Assembly: GCF_002898515.1 (NCBI RefSeq) | Contig: NZ_PPFX01000004.1 | Coordinates: forward strand, 1 to 38,888 | Direction of reading: 5' to 3' | Source: Geothermobacter hydrogeniphilus | Lineage (GTDB): Bacteria > Desulfobacterota > Desulfuromonadia > Desulfuromonadales > Geothermobacteraceae | Length of the DNA: 38,888 nucleotides | Part shown: in pieces, positions 22,773 through 31,496 of the stretch | Layout of the letters: every line of letters begins with the position of its first letter | Position numbering within the stretch: position 1 is the first letter of the stretch | Notes under the pieces: model-generated | What the model was told of the DNA's origin: nothing | The model's database searches: none | What the model saw: the letters and a program-made list of their open reading frames with translations, nothing else | Made by a program: the position numbers and the translations under genes

Positions 22773-23480
22773 ATGTTCAAGCTTTCCGACAAGGGGCGCG
22801 GCATCCGCGATATGTTCGATGCCATCGCCCCACGGTACGATCTTCTGAATCGTCTGCTTTCAGCCGGGGTGGACCGTCGCTGGCGGACATTCGCCGTCAG
22901 TCGGCTGCGGATTCCGGCCGACGGCCGGGTGCTCGACGTGGCCACCGGTACCGGGGATGTCGCTCTCGAAATCGCGGCGCGGACCTCTTCGTCGGTGCGG
23001 ATTGTCGGTTCGGACCTGACCCAGGGAATGCTGGTGGTCGGTCGCGACAAACTGGCCGCCACCCCCTACCGCGAGCGGATCAGCCTGGTGAACGCGCCTT
23101 GCGAGTCCCTGCCGCATCCCGACTGCAGCTTCGACGGCGTGACCATCGCTTTCGGCATTCGTAACGTGGTCGACCGCGAAGCCGGGCTGCGTGAAATGTG
23201 CCGGGTACTCAAACCGGGCGGCCGGGTTGTCATCCTCGAATTCTCCTCCCCGACCAATCCCCTGTTCCGGGGGATCTACCATTTCTATTTCCGCCGGATC
23301 CTGCCCCTGCTCGGCGGCCTGCTCTCCCGGCGCAGCGCCTACCGGTACCTGCCCGAATCGGTGATGGAATTTCCCGACCGGGAGAAATTCGGCCGGATGA
23401 TGGCCGAGGCCGGTTTCCGCAACCTGAGCCACCATGATCTGACCGGGGGGATTGCCACGGTCTACGTCGGCGAAAAGTGA
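22773..23480 (+). CDS. ubiE: Demethylmenaquinone/ubiquinone-type C-methyltransferase
   Basis: 235 residues. The UbiE/MenG family signature starts at the N-terminus (IRDMFDAIAPRYDLLNRLLSAGVDRRWR). The SAM-binding motif VLDVATGTGDVALEIA follows, with the second family block DGVTIAFGIRNVVDREAGLREMCRVLKPGGRVVILEF. It methylates demethylmenaquinone in the last step of menaquinone synthesis; menaquinone rather than ubiquinone is expected in this lineage, so menG would be an equally good symbol. The ATG at 22773 (MFKLSDKGRG) is preferred over 22737 because AGGG lies 7 nt before it and the family starts close to this point. It ends against two dispersed repeats. Confidence 0.92.
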   Translation: MFKLSDKGRGIRDMFDAIAPRYDLLNRLLSAGVDRRWRTFAVSRLRIPADGRVLDVATGTGDVALEIAARTSSSVRIVGSDLTQGMLVVGRDKLAATPYRERISLVNAPCESLPHPDCSFDGVTIAFGIRNVVDREAGLREMCRVLKPGGRVVILEFSSPTNPLFRGIYHFYFRRILPLLGGLLSRRSAYRYLPESVMEFPDREKFGRMMAEAGFRNLSHHDLTGGIATVYVGEK

Positions 23481-23484
23481 AGCA

Positions 23485-23608
23485 GGGCTGATGAAAAGCC
23501 CCCATCTGCGTCGTTGCCCTGGTCCTCGTCATTGCGGAGTAGCTGCCGCTACACCTCATTCCTCGGCCTGCAGGCGCCTCGCATCTGGAGACTTTTGATC
23601 AGCCTCGG
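23485..23608. repeat. Structured dispersed repeat, copy 3
   Basis: 124 nt, GGGCTGATGAAAAGCCCCCA to TTTTGATCAGCCTCGG. The central hairpin is GTAGC-TGCC-GCTAC, replacing the CGTAC...GTACG stem of copies 1 and 2. It lies between the convergent ubiE and cysteine hydrolase genes. Confidence 0.85.
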
Positions 23609-23656
23609 GCCGTTGTTTATGACGTGAACCGGGTCTCGCTGTTGGGAGGTTTCGCA

Positions 23657-23780
23657 GGGCTGATGAAAAGCCCCCATCTGCGTCGTTGCCCTGGTCCTCG
23701 TCATTGCGGAGTAGCTGCCGCTACACCTCATTCCTCGGCCTGCGGGCGCCTCGCATCTGGAGACTTTTGATCAGCCTCGG
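23657..23780. repeat. Structured dispersed repeat, copy 4
   Basis: 124 nt, identical to copy 3 except for one base (CCTGCGGGCG against CCTGCAGGCG), in the same orientation and 172 nt downstream. Copies 3 and 4 are therefore a recent tandem duplication. Confidence 0.85.
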
Positions 23781-23801
23781 AACAGTTCGTTTTCTTTATT
23801 C

Positions 23802-24338
23802 TTAATCCTTGCTATTCATTTCCACGTTGACGCCGAGGACGTTTTTCATCTGCCGGAGGGCGAAGTCACCGTCAGCGGGGTCGAGGGGGGCGACGCAGTC
23901 GGCCGGCACCCGGACGTGAAATCCCCGCATCACCGCGTCGGCGGCGGTGTAGAGGATGCAGATGTTGGTCACGCAGCCGGTGAGAATCAGTTCCTCCACG
24001 TCGAGTTTCCGCAGCAGGGATTCCAGATCGGTGGCATGGAAGCCTGAGTAGCTGGTCTTGGCGACCACCGCTTCGCCGGTCTGCGGCGCCAGGTCGACCA
24101 CGACTTCGGCGCCGGGTGTGCCCCTGACCGCGTGGACCGGCCAGCCCATGCGGGAGAACTCGCGATCATCCGCGGCATGAGCGTCGCAGATGTAGATTAC
24201 CGGGATGCCGTCCCGTCGGGCCGTGGCAACCCGCTGCCGCAGGGCCGGCAGGATCTCCCGGACCCGGGGAACTTCCAGCGGCGCCCCGGCGAGGACAAAA
24301 TCATTGAGCATGTCGACAACCAGCAAAGCCTGACGCAT
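23802..24338 (-). CDS. Cysteine hydrolase of the isochorismatase/nicotinamidase family
   Basis: 178 residues with the catalytic triad of the family: Asp9 (LLVVDMLNDF), Lys94 (VVAKTSYSGF) and Cys127 (GCVTNICI). CDAH (Asp52, His54) corresponds to the metal ligands of nicotinamidases, which favours nicotinamide deamidation in NAD salvage. However, family members acting on other amides share much of this, so the substrate is left open. The length is typical. The ATG at 24338 is preceded by GGGAGGTGAACC. It converges on ubiE across the paired repeats. Confidence 0.85.
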   Translation of the reverse strand: MRQALLVVDMLNDFVLAGAPLEVPRVREILPALRQRVATARRDGIPVIYICDAHAADDREFSRMGWPVHAVRGTPGAEVVVDLAPQTGEAVVAKTSYSGFHATDLESLLRKLDVEELILTGCVTNICILYTAADAVMRGFHVRVPADCVAPLDPADGDFALRQMKNVLGVNVEMNSKD

Positions 24339-24373
24339 GGTTCACCTCCCGGGGACATTGTCCCGCGTCTCCT

Positions 24374-24448
24374 CCCATCTCCCATTCGGCGGGGACAGGC
24401 ACCTGCAGAGCCGGTCCCCTCACCTCTCATCTTACATCTTCCATCTTA
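24374..24448. repeat. GGGGACAGG repeat with heptads on both sides
   Basis: The unit GGGGACAGGCACCTGCAGAG...GGTCCCCT (24391-24420) is preceded by CCCATCT and CCCATTC (24374-24387). It is followed by CACCTCT, CATCTTA, CATCTTC, CATCTTA (24421-24448), all in 7-nt register. It lies between the AsmA-like gene and the hydrolase gene. Confidence 0.75.
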
Positions 24449-24456
24449 CCGCTTTG

Positions 24457-27400
24457 TCACTCCTTCGGATTCACCGACTGCGGCAGAATGACGTCCCCGG
24501 GATCGGTGATCACCTTGCCCGGCAGGGTCAGAACCCGTTTGAAAATACCGAACACTTTGTTCGACAACGAGGTGATCGGAACGGGAACGACCTCGGGCTG
24601 ATCGGCGCTGCCCTTGACGGTGAAGTGGGCGGTAATCAGGGCCTTCTCCTTGCCGGTCAGTATCCAGCCGGCGATGGGGATCTTGGTGATGATCTTGTCC
24701 ACCGTTTTCAACGGTTTGATGCCGAGGACGGCGTCGATACGGTTGTCGTTGAGGTCGTATTCGCCAACCATGGAGAGGTCCATCGCTTCGCTGTGAACCA
24801 GCAGGTCTTCGGTTTTGAGTAGTCCCCCGGCAAGGCTGAAGGTGGCGTCGATCTTTTTGAAGGGCATGCCCTCTTCCGCCATGTCGGGCAGGTGCAGGCT
24901 GAACAGCTGGGAGACATTGAGCAGCGAGAAGAGTTTGGAGAGAACCTTGAACCGCTTCAGGACACCGTCGTCGATTTCCAGGTTGATGCCTCCCCGGGAG
25001 GTTCTGATGAAATCGTCACCGGTCAGTCCTTCGAGGTAGAAATCGCCCCGCAGGGTGCCGGTGAGAATGCTGTCGCGTTGCAGCAGGTCACGGTGGATCC
25101 CCTGGGCGGGGAAGTTTTCGACATGGCCTGAAACGATCAGTCGGGATGTGTGGTCCGGGCCGGTCTTGACAATGACCTGGCCGCTGCCGAAGCCCTCTCC
25201 GGAATAGAACTGCAGCGGGGCGATGCTGAGCAGACCCCGGCCGTCGCCGGTTATGGTGCCGGTGGCATTGATGAACCTGAGACGGCTCAGCTTGCCGGTC
25301 GCAACGCGGGCCTTGATGCTGATGGTCGGTTCCGGCGGCGGGGCGGTCACGGGTTTGGTCGCGGGGGCCTGTTTCGGTTTGCCCGGATGTTTCCAGAGGG
25401 CGATGACTTCGTCGATGTCGGCGTAGGCGGCATCGATCTGCAGGGCGATATGCGGCCGGTGCCAGCCCTGCATGGTCCCGGTGACGACACAATCGGTGCC
25501 GCCGTCGAGCCTGACCTTGACCAGGTCGAAGTCGATACCGCGGGCGGCAATGGTGATGCGGCCGTCGAGGTCGCGCAGCTTCTGTTTTCGTGAAGGAAAG
25601 ATCAATTCATGGGCGCCGACGCTTCTGGCCTGCAGATGCAGTTGCAGCTCCGGTCTGGTGAAATCGTTCAGTTGGAGCTGCAGGGTGACGGGCGATTGGC
25701 CGAGGCGGGCGTTGAGCAGGACCGTCTTCATGCCCTGACCGGTCATCAGCAGGGTGCCGTTGATGCGCTGCAGGTCAGCCAGGCTGCGGGTCAGGTGAAC
25801 ACCGACGTCATGCAGCTGCAGTCGCCCGTTGACAGCGGGGACCGGCCCGGCTGCGGACCGCAGTTTCAGATCGAGGTCGAGGGTTCCCCGCGGTCGGTGC
25901 GGGGCCAGGTGGCGGCTGCGTTTCAGCAACTGCTGAAGATCGAGGCGGGTTCCCCGCAGGCGCAGTTTCCAGTCGCTGTCCGATCGCCAAAATCCTTCCG
26001 CCGTCAGGCTCTCCCCGGCCAGGTCGAGCCGGCTGTCGGCAAGGTCCCAGCTGTCTCCCTTTTTGCTCAGTGTCGCCCGCAGGCGTCCGGCTTCCCCGGG
26101 TTTCTTGCTGAACCAGCCGGGATAGTCCAGCCGCAGGGTGGTCAGGTCACCGTCGAGGCCGATTGTCAGGTTTTCCGGCCGCCCTCTGCAGGACCAGCGC
26201 AGGGGCACCGCTCCCTGCAGGATGAGAGCTGTTTGCTTGTTGTCGGGCAGCAGTGAGCGCAGTTGCTGCAGGGGCGGGGGCTGCAGGGTTCCCTGCAGCG
26301 CAAACCGCGGGAGGGTGTCGAGAGTGATGCTGCCGGTCAGGGTCTGGAGGCGTCCGGCCCACCTGGCCTGGAACGTTTTGGCGATAATGCGGCCGTCGAT
26401 CAGCTGCAGTTGCGCCCGTCCCTGCTCCAGGGGCGGCAGCCCGGAGAACTTCCAGCTGAGCTGATCGAAGTCGGCGTCGATCCGCAGCTTGTCGAGCAGG
26501 TCGTTGCCGGTGAGTTGTGCCAGGGGGGTCGGCGGCAGGGCGATGGTGGCGCTGATCCGCCCTTTCTCGGTCTGTTCAAGCAGCCCGGCCGGGAGCAAGG
26601 GTTCCGGGGCCAGTTCCAGCCAGCTGTGCAGGGATGTTCGGGGGAGCTGAAAGTGGGCGGACAGGACTTGCCGGCGCAGTTCAATTTTTCCATCGAGCCG
26701 CAGGTCGTTGTGTTTCAGGGTGATATTCCGCAATCGATCGGTTGCGGGGTCGTCTCGTTGCCAGGTGGCGGCCAGTTGCCATTGACCGACCGGCCGGGTC
26801 GGTCGGTCGCCGATGGTGTAACGGGCCTGGGCGGCGGTCAGGGTGGACTGGATAGCGATTCCACCGACGGCGGAGCCTCTGAGCCGGGCGGAGAGGAACG
26901 CTTTCCCGGTGAGACGCAGTTTTTTCATGCCCAGTCGCCGGGCGACAGCGTCCAGCGGCAGGTGTTTCAGCTGCAGGTCCAGGTCAATCCGGTTGTGTGC
27001 GGTTTTGCCTCGCCAGGGAGAGGCTATCTCCCCGGTCAGGGCCAGTTCCGACGCGTTGCTGTCGAGTTCCGTGATGCCCTGCAGGCTGATACCGAGGCGC
27101 TGCCCGGGGCGATTCTCGACGCGCAGGTCAATGTCCCGGAGCCTGAGTGTTTTTACAGCCGCGGTTTCAGGCAGGCGCACGCTGATTGTACCGGACTGCA
27201 TGCGGACCTTTCGCAGGCTGGTGGTCATGGAACGGGAGCTGGAATTCTGCGATGGCCGGTTGGGGGCGCGCGGTCGCGAAAGGTCGATCTGCAGGCGGGG
27301 ATGATCGAGGATCAGTTGGCGCAGCACCAGTTCGCCGCGCAGCAATGGCAGGATATCCACCTTCAGGTAAAGGTGGGCGGCCTTGAGGCTGAAGTTGGAA

Positions 27401-27630
27401 TCGGCGCTGGCGGGGATTTCCAGGTCGCGGCAATCCACGGCCAGCCCGTTGCGCAGGGAGTAGCCGATGCGGCCGAAGCTGACCGGTCGGCCGAGCAGTT
27501 CGCCGAGGCCGGTGGCGATTTCGGTCCGGTAACTGTTGAGGTTGATGTTGACCAGCACCAGGGCGCCTGCTGCACAGGTGAGCAGAAGCAGCAGGACAAT
27601 AAGACGGGCAATGGATCGCGAGCGGGGCAT
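24457..27630 (-). CDS. AsmA-family envelope protein (YhdP/TamB-like bridge)
   Basis: 1057 residues with an N-terminal membrane anchor (IARLIVLLLLLTCAAGALVLV) and the AsmA N-terminal fold (LNSYRTEIATGLGELLGRPVSFGRIGYSLRNGLAVDCRDLEI). A long series of beta-strand repeats (LRLRDIDLRVENRPGQ, LTLTGEIA-like segments) follows. The AsmA-like C-terminal region at about 880-1030 includes INLEIDDGVLKRFKVLSKLFSLLNVSQLF and DKIITKIPIAGWILTGKEKALITAHFTVKG. Such proteins form periplasm-spanning hydrophobic grooves that carry phospholipid to the outer membrane. The C-terminal signature is closest to the YhdP type. The gene is divergent from smc and has its own promoter. Confidence 0.82.
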   Translation of the reverse strand: MPRSRSIARLIVLLLLLTCAAGALVLVNINLNSYRTEIATGLGELLGRPVSFGRIGYSLRNGLAVDCRDLEIPASADSNFSLKAAHLYLKVDILPLLRGELVLRQLILDHPRLQIDLSRPRAPNRPSQNSSSRSMTTSLRKVRMQSGTISVRLPETAAVKTLRLRDIDLRVENRPGQRLGISLQGITELDSNASELALTGEIASPWRGKTAHNRIDLDLQLKHLPLDAVARRLGMKKLRLTGKAFLSARLRGSAVGGIAIQSTLTAAQARYTIGDRPTRPVGQWQLAATWQRDDPATDRLRNITLKHNDLRLDGKIELRRQVLSAHFQLPRTSLHSWLELAPEPLLPAGLLEQTEKGRISATIALPPTPLAQLTGNDLLDKLRIDADFDQLSWKFSGLPPLEQGRAQLQLIDGRIIAKTFQARWAGRLQTLTGSITLDTLPRFALQGTLQPPPLQQLRSLLPDNKQTALILQGAVPLRWSCRGRPENLTIGLDGDLTTLRLDYPGWFSKKPGEAGRLRATLSKKGDSWDLADSRLDLAGESLTAEGFWRSDSDWKLRLRGTRLDLQQLLKRSRHLAPHRPRGTLDLDLKLRSAAGPVPAVNGRLQLHDVGVHLTRSLADLQRINGTLLMTGQGMKTVLLNARLGQSPVTLQLQLNDFTRPELQLHLQARSVGAHELIFPSRKQKLRDLDGRITIAARGIDFDLVKVRLDGGTDCVVTGTMQGWHRPHIALQIDAAYADIDEVIALWKHPGKPKQAPATKPVTAPPPEPTISIKARVATGKLSRLRFINATGTITGDGRGLLSIAPLQFYSGEGFGSGQVIVKTGPDHTSRLIVSGHVENFPAQGIHRDLLQRDSILTGTLRGDFYLEGLTGDDFIRTSRGGINLEIDDGVLKRFKVLSKLFSLLNVSQLFSLHLPDMAEEGMPFKKIDATFSLAGGLLKTEDLLVHSEAMDLSMVGEYDLNDNRIDAVLGIKPLKTVDKIITKIPIAGWILTGKEKALITAHFTVKGSADQPEVVPVPITSLSNKVFGIFKRVLTLPGKVITDPGDVILPQSVNPKE

Positions 27631-27675
27631 CGGTTCCGGTGGTCTGCGCGTGGCGCGGGCTGGAGGTCAGTGGCA

Positions 27676-27703
27676 ATTATAGCGTTTTACCGGGCGCAGA
27701 CAA
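27676..27703 (-). promoter_or_regulatory. Predicted promoter of the AsmA-like gene
   Basis: On the minus strand: TTGTCT (27703-27698), a 16-nt spacer, and a perfect TATAAT (27681-27676), about 45 nt before the ATG at 27630. Confidence 0.55.
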
Positions 27704-27803
27704 TCGCAATCCATACCCCGGTGAAATTTTCTCGTCTCTGGTTCGTTAATGCGTTCATGGATTCAGGTTTTTTCACCCGCTGTCTCCCGGACCGTCATTC
27801 AGG

Positions 27804-27832
27804 TTTACAGCTATCGGGCAGACTGTTACCAT
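27804..27832 (+). promoter_or_regulatory. Predicted promoter of the smc operon
   Basis: TTTACA (27804-27809), a 17-nt spacer, TACCAT (27827-27832), about 90 nt before the smc ATG. Pattern match with a weak -10. Confidence 0.4.
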
Positions 27833-27922
27833 AGCGCGCTGTTTGTCATGTTCCGGTTGCCGGTGGCGGATCGCCTGCCTTCGAGACCGGTCCCTGCCGG
27901 AACCTGATCTGGTGCGGATGCG

Positions 27923-30900
27923 ATGAAAATCAAGCGACTTGAAATTATCGGCTTCAAATCCTTCGTCGACAAGGTAGTGCTCGATTTCCAGCAGGGGGTG
28001 ACCGGTGTGGTTGGTCCCAACGGTTGCGGCAAGAGCAATATCGTCGATGCCATCCGTTGGGTCATGGGTGAGCAGAACGCCCGCAGCCTGCGCGGCAAGT
28101 CGATGGAGGATGTCATTTTCGGCGGCAGCGAAACCCGCAAGCCGCACGGCATGGCCGAGGTGTCGCTGATCTTCGATAACGAGGACGGCCTGGCGCCGCC
28201 GGCCTTTGCCGAATATGCCGAAATCATGGTCACCCGTCGTCTTTACCGCAGCGGTGAAAGCGACTACCTGCTCAACAAGACTCCCTGCCGGCTGCTCGAC
28301 ATCGCCGAACTGTTCATGGATACCGGTGTCGGTCGCCGCGCTTACTCCATCATCGAACAGGGGAAGATCGGGTTCATCCTCAATGCCAAGCCGGAAGACC
28401 GCCGTTTTCTGATCGAGGAGGCCGCCGGCGTCACCAAGTTCAAGGCCCGCAAGAAGACTGCCACCCGCAAGATCGAAGCGACCCGGCAGAACCTGCTGCG
28501 CCTCGGCGACATCATCTCCGAGGTCAACCGTCAGCTCGGCAGCCTTAAACGACAGGCGCAGAAGGCCGAGCGTTACCGCAGGTACCGCGAAGAACTCAAG
28601 GGGATCGAGACCCGTTTCGCGCTGCGCCGTTATCGGCAGCTGCGTGGCGAGCTGGCTGCCGCCGGTGATGCCGAGAGGGAGCGCGGCCGGGTGTTGGAGG
28701 AGGTCAGCGGTCGGCTTGAGCAGCAGGAACTGAAGCTCGCCGACATGCGTCTGCAACAGGCCGGTGCCGAAAAGGAACTGGCCCGCGGACAGGAGCAGGT
28801 CTACCAGCTCAGCAGCCAGATCCAGGAGACCGAAGGGCGTATCAATTTTGCCCGGCAGCAGCACGAGGCTCTTGCCCGGCAACGGGAACGGCGTGACGGC
28901 GAAAGCGCCGGTGTCCGTCAGCGCCTTGAAGGGCTCGGTGAACAGGAAGCCGCGCTGGAGCGGGATGCGGCCGGTCTCGCCGGCGACCTCGCCGACGCCG
29001 AGCGGCGGCTGTCCGCGGCGACGGCGCAAGCCGAGGCCGGCGAACAGGCCGAGCGGGCCGCGGCTTCGCGCCAGGAGGAGGTGCGGCGGCTGCTTTTTTC
29101 GCTGATGGGGGAGTTGACCCGGCTGCAGAACCAGCAGGAGGATGCCCGCCGCCGGCTCGATCTGCAGCAGGAACGGACCTCGCGCAACCGTCGCGAGGCG
29201 ACCGATCTGCAGGAGCAGTTGCAGACTGTGCGTCAGGAGGCGCGGGCGCGGGCCGACGCCCTGGCCGCGGCCCGGCAGCAGCACGCCGCCCTGCGGGCGG
29301 AGCAGGAACAGGTCCAGGCTGAACTGGCCGAACAGCGCGGGCGCCAGCAGGACAATGAACGTGAACTGCTCGCGGCGCGCGACCGGCTCAACCGGGACCG
29401 GTCGCGGCTGGAATCGCTGCGCCAGTTGGAGCGCAGCCTCGAAGGTTGCGCCGGCGGGGTCCGGACCCTGCTGCGGGATGACGCCTTCGCCGATCGTTTT
29501 GCCGGCCTGGTGGCGGATCACCTGCAGGTTCCGACTGACTGCGAGGTGGCCGTCGAGGCGGTTCTCGGCGAACGGCTGCAGAGCCTGGTCAGTCCGAGTG
29601 TTGATACCGTTGTTGAGGCCCTGGCGCTGCTGGGGGAAAAGGGCGGCCGGGCCACCTTTCTGCTCACCGACAGGCCGCAGCCGGAGGCGCCGCGCTTCGG
29701 AGAAGGCCGGCACCTCGCCGACCTGGCCACGGCCCAGACCTCGTTCGGTGCGTCTCTGCTCGGTCTGCTCAAGGGAGTCTACCTGGTTGACCAGGTCCGC
29801 CCCTGGCTGCGGGCGGAACTCCCTTTCGGTCTGGTTCTGGTCGACGCCCGTGGTGAAATGCTGACCAGCCGCGGTGAATGGAGCGGCGGGTCGAGCCAGG
29901 TGCTGGGCGGCGGTCTGCTGCAGCAGAAGCGGGAAATCAAGGAGCTGGAACAACAGGTCGCGGTCGCGGAACAGTCCGTTGAGGCCCTGCAGCAGCAGCG
30001 TCAGCAGCTGCAGCAGACGGTGATCGATCTCGATGAGCGGGTCCGTGAACTCGGTTCCGCCGTTCATCGTCAGGAACTGCAGGTGGTTGACGGTGACCAG
30101 GAACTCGACCGTTACCGCCGGGAGGAAGCCCGCCTGCTGGAACGGGTCGAGGTGCTCAGCCTCGAAGAGGACCAGTTGCACGAGGAGCAGGAGCGGCTGC
30201 AGGGGATGCTGGCCGAAGCCGAGGACGGCCTGCGGGAAAAAGAAAACGGCCGCCGGGGGCTGGAGGACGAGCTGGAGTTGCTGCAGGAACAGCTGCAGAT
30301 TCTGCGGCGGGACCTGGCCGAGGTGCGCGAACAGCTGACCTCGGTACGGGTTGAAGTCGCCAGCCTGCGTGAGCGCGAGGAGGCCGGCCGCCGCAGTCGG
30401 GCCGGGCTTGAAGATCTCCGCAGCGAATTGCAGGGACGGCTGGCGCTGCTGGCCGCCCAGCAGCAGGAAGCCGAAGAGGAACAGCGCAAACTGAGCGGCG
30501 AGATGGAAGATCTTCAACGGCGGCTGGAGGTTCTGTTTGAACGTCGCGAAGAAGAAAAACGCAAGGCCGATCTGCTGCGGGACCGGTTCGAGGAGTTTGT
30601 TCAGGGGATCGCCCTGGAGGAGGAGGCGACCCGGGAATTGCGCCGTCAGGCCGATACCCTGCGGGAGGCGGTCGGTGGTCTGCAGATGGAGCTGCGGGAG
30701 AAGGAACTGGCGCTGGATCATCTGCGGCAATCCTTCCTTGAACGCTATCGGCTCGATCTCGCCGATCAGCTGGAGGTCGAGGATGAGCCGGAGGTTGACC
30801 AGGCGGCAGCCGAGCGGCGGGTGGAGGAATTGAAACGGTTGATTGACGGCATCGGCGAGGTCAATCTGACAGCCATCGAGGAATTCCAGGAGCTGGAAGA

Positions 30901-31486
30901 GCGTTTCAATTTTCTGCGCGAGCAGGAGGAGGATCTGCGAAGGTCCATGCACGGGCTGCAGGCGGCGATCGCCAAGATCAACCGCACGACCCGCAAGCGC
31001 TTCAAGGAGACTTTCGAACAGGTCAACATCAAGTTTCAGCAGATTTTTCCGCGATTGTTTCATGGCGGGCGTGCCGAACTGCAGTTGACCGACAGTGACG
31101 ACCTGCTCGAGACCGGCATCGATATCATCGCCCAGCCGCCGGGCAAGAAGCTGCAGGGGATCAACCTGCTCTCCGGAGGTGAAAAGGCCCTGACCGCGGT
31201 GGCGCTGATCTTTGCCATCTTCCAGATCAAGCCTTCTCCCTTCTGCCTGCTCGATGAGGTCGATGCCCCGCTGGACGAGGCCAATATCGGTCGCTTCAAC
31301 GAGATGGTCAGGGAGATGTCGGAAATTTCGCAGTTCATTATCATCACCCACAACAAGCGGACCATGGAGATGGCGGACACGCTCTACGGCGTCACGATGC
31401 AGGAGCCGGGTGTTTCGCGGCTGGTTTCGGTAAAAATCAATGAGTTTCAAGAGTCCGGCGCCCGACGCCCGGCGCCTGTTGCCTGA
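27923..31486 (+). CDS. smc: Chromosome segregation protein SMC
   Basis: 1187 residues with the complete SMC layout. The N-terminal ATPase half has Walker A GPNGCGKSNIVDAI at about 32-45. Two long coiled-coil arms, rich in Glu/Gln/Arg, surround a hinge at about 505-660 (VRTLLRDDAFADRFAGLVADHLQ...GRATFLLTD). The C-terminal half has the ABC signature LSGGEKALTAVALIFAIF and Walker B CLLDEVDAPLD. It is the core of the condensin that organises and separates the replicated chromosome, working with ScpA and ScpB, which are not in this window. First gene of the (+) housekeeping block; 10 bases separate it from the Roadblock gene. Confidence 0.97.
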   Translation: MKIKRLEIIGFKSFVDKVVLDFQQGVTGVVGPNGCGKSNIVDAIRWVMGEQNARSLRGKSMEDVIFGGSETRKPHGMAEVSLIFDNEDGLAPPAFAEYAEIMVTRRLYRSGESDYLLNKTPCRLLDIAELFMDTGVGRRAYSIIEQGKIGFILNAKPEDRRFLIEEAAGVTKFKARKKTATRKIEATRQNLLRLGDIISEVNRQLGSLKRQAQKAERYRRYREELKGIETRFALRRYRQLRGELAAAGDAERERGRVLEEVSGRLEQQELKLADMRLQQAGAEKELARGQEQVYQLSSQIQETEGRINFARQQHEALARQRERRDGESAGVRQRLEGLGEQEAALERDAAGLAGDLADAERRLSAATAQAEAGEQAERAAASRQEEVRRLLFSLMGELTRLQNQQEDARRRLDLQQERTSRNRREATDLQEQLQTVRQEARARADALAAARQQHAALRAEQEQVQAELAEQRGRQQDNERELLAARDRLNRDRSRLESLRQLERSLEGCAGGVRTLLRDDAFADRFAGLVADHLQVPTDCEVAVEAVLGERLQSLVSPSVDTVVEALALLGEKGGRATFLLTDRPQPEAPRFGEGRHLADLATAQTSFGASLLGLLKGVYLVDQVRPWLRAELPFGLVLVDARGEMLTSRGEWSGGSSQVLGGGLLQQKREIKELEQQVAVAEQSVEALQQQRQQLQQTVIDLDERVRELGSAVHRQELQVVDGDQELDRYRREEARLLERVEVLSLEEDQLHEEQERLQGMLAEAEDGLREKENGRRGLEDELELLQEQLQILRRDLAEVREQLTSVRVEVASLREREEAGRRSRAGLEDLRSELQGRLALLAAQQQEAEEEQRKLSGEMEDLQRRLEVLFERREEEKRKADLLRDRFEEFVQGIALEEEATRELRRQADTLREAVGGLQMELREKELALDHLRQSFLERYRLDLADQLEVEDEPEVDQAAAERRVEELKRLIDGIGEVNLTAIEEFQELEERFNFLREQEEDLRRSMHGLQAAIAKINRTTRKRFKETFEQVNIKFQQIFPRLFHGGRAELQLTDSDDLLETGIDIIAQPPGKKLQGINLLSGGEKALTAVALIFAIFQIKPSPFCLLDEVDAPLDEANIGRFNEMVREMSEISQFIIITHNKRTMEMADTLYGVTMQEPGVSRLVSVKINEFQESGARRPAPVA

Positions 31487-31496
31487 GGTTTAGTCC

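Noticed and set aside
27773-31450. A 1225-codon open frame on the minus strand
   Set aside because: It lies antisense to smc, whose ATPase motifs are unmistakable. Long antisense frames are expected in GC-rich coiled-coil genes, and it has no recognisable domain or ribosome site.
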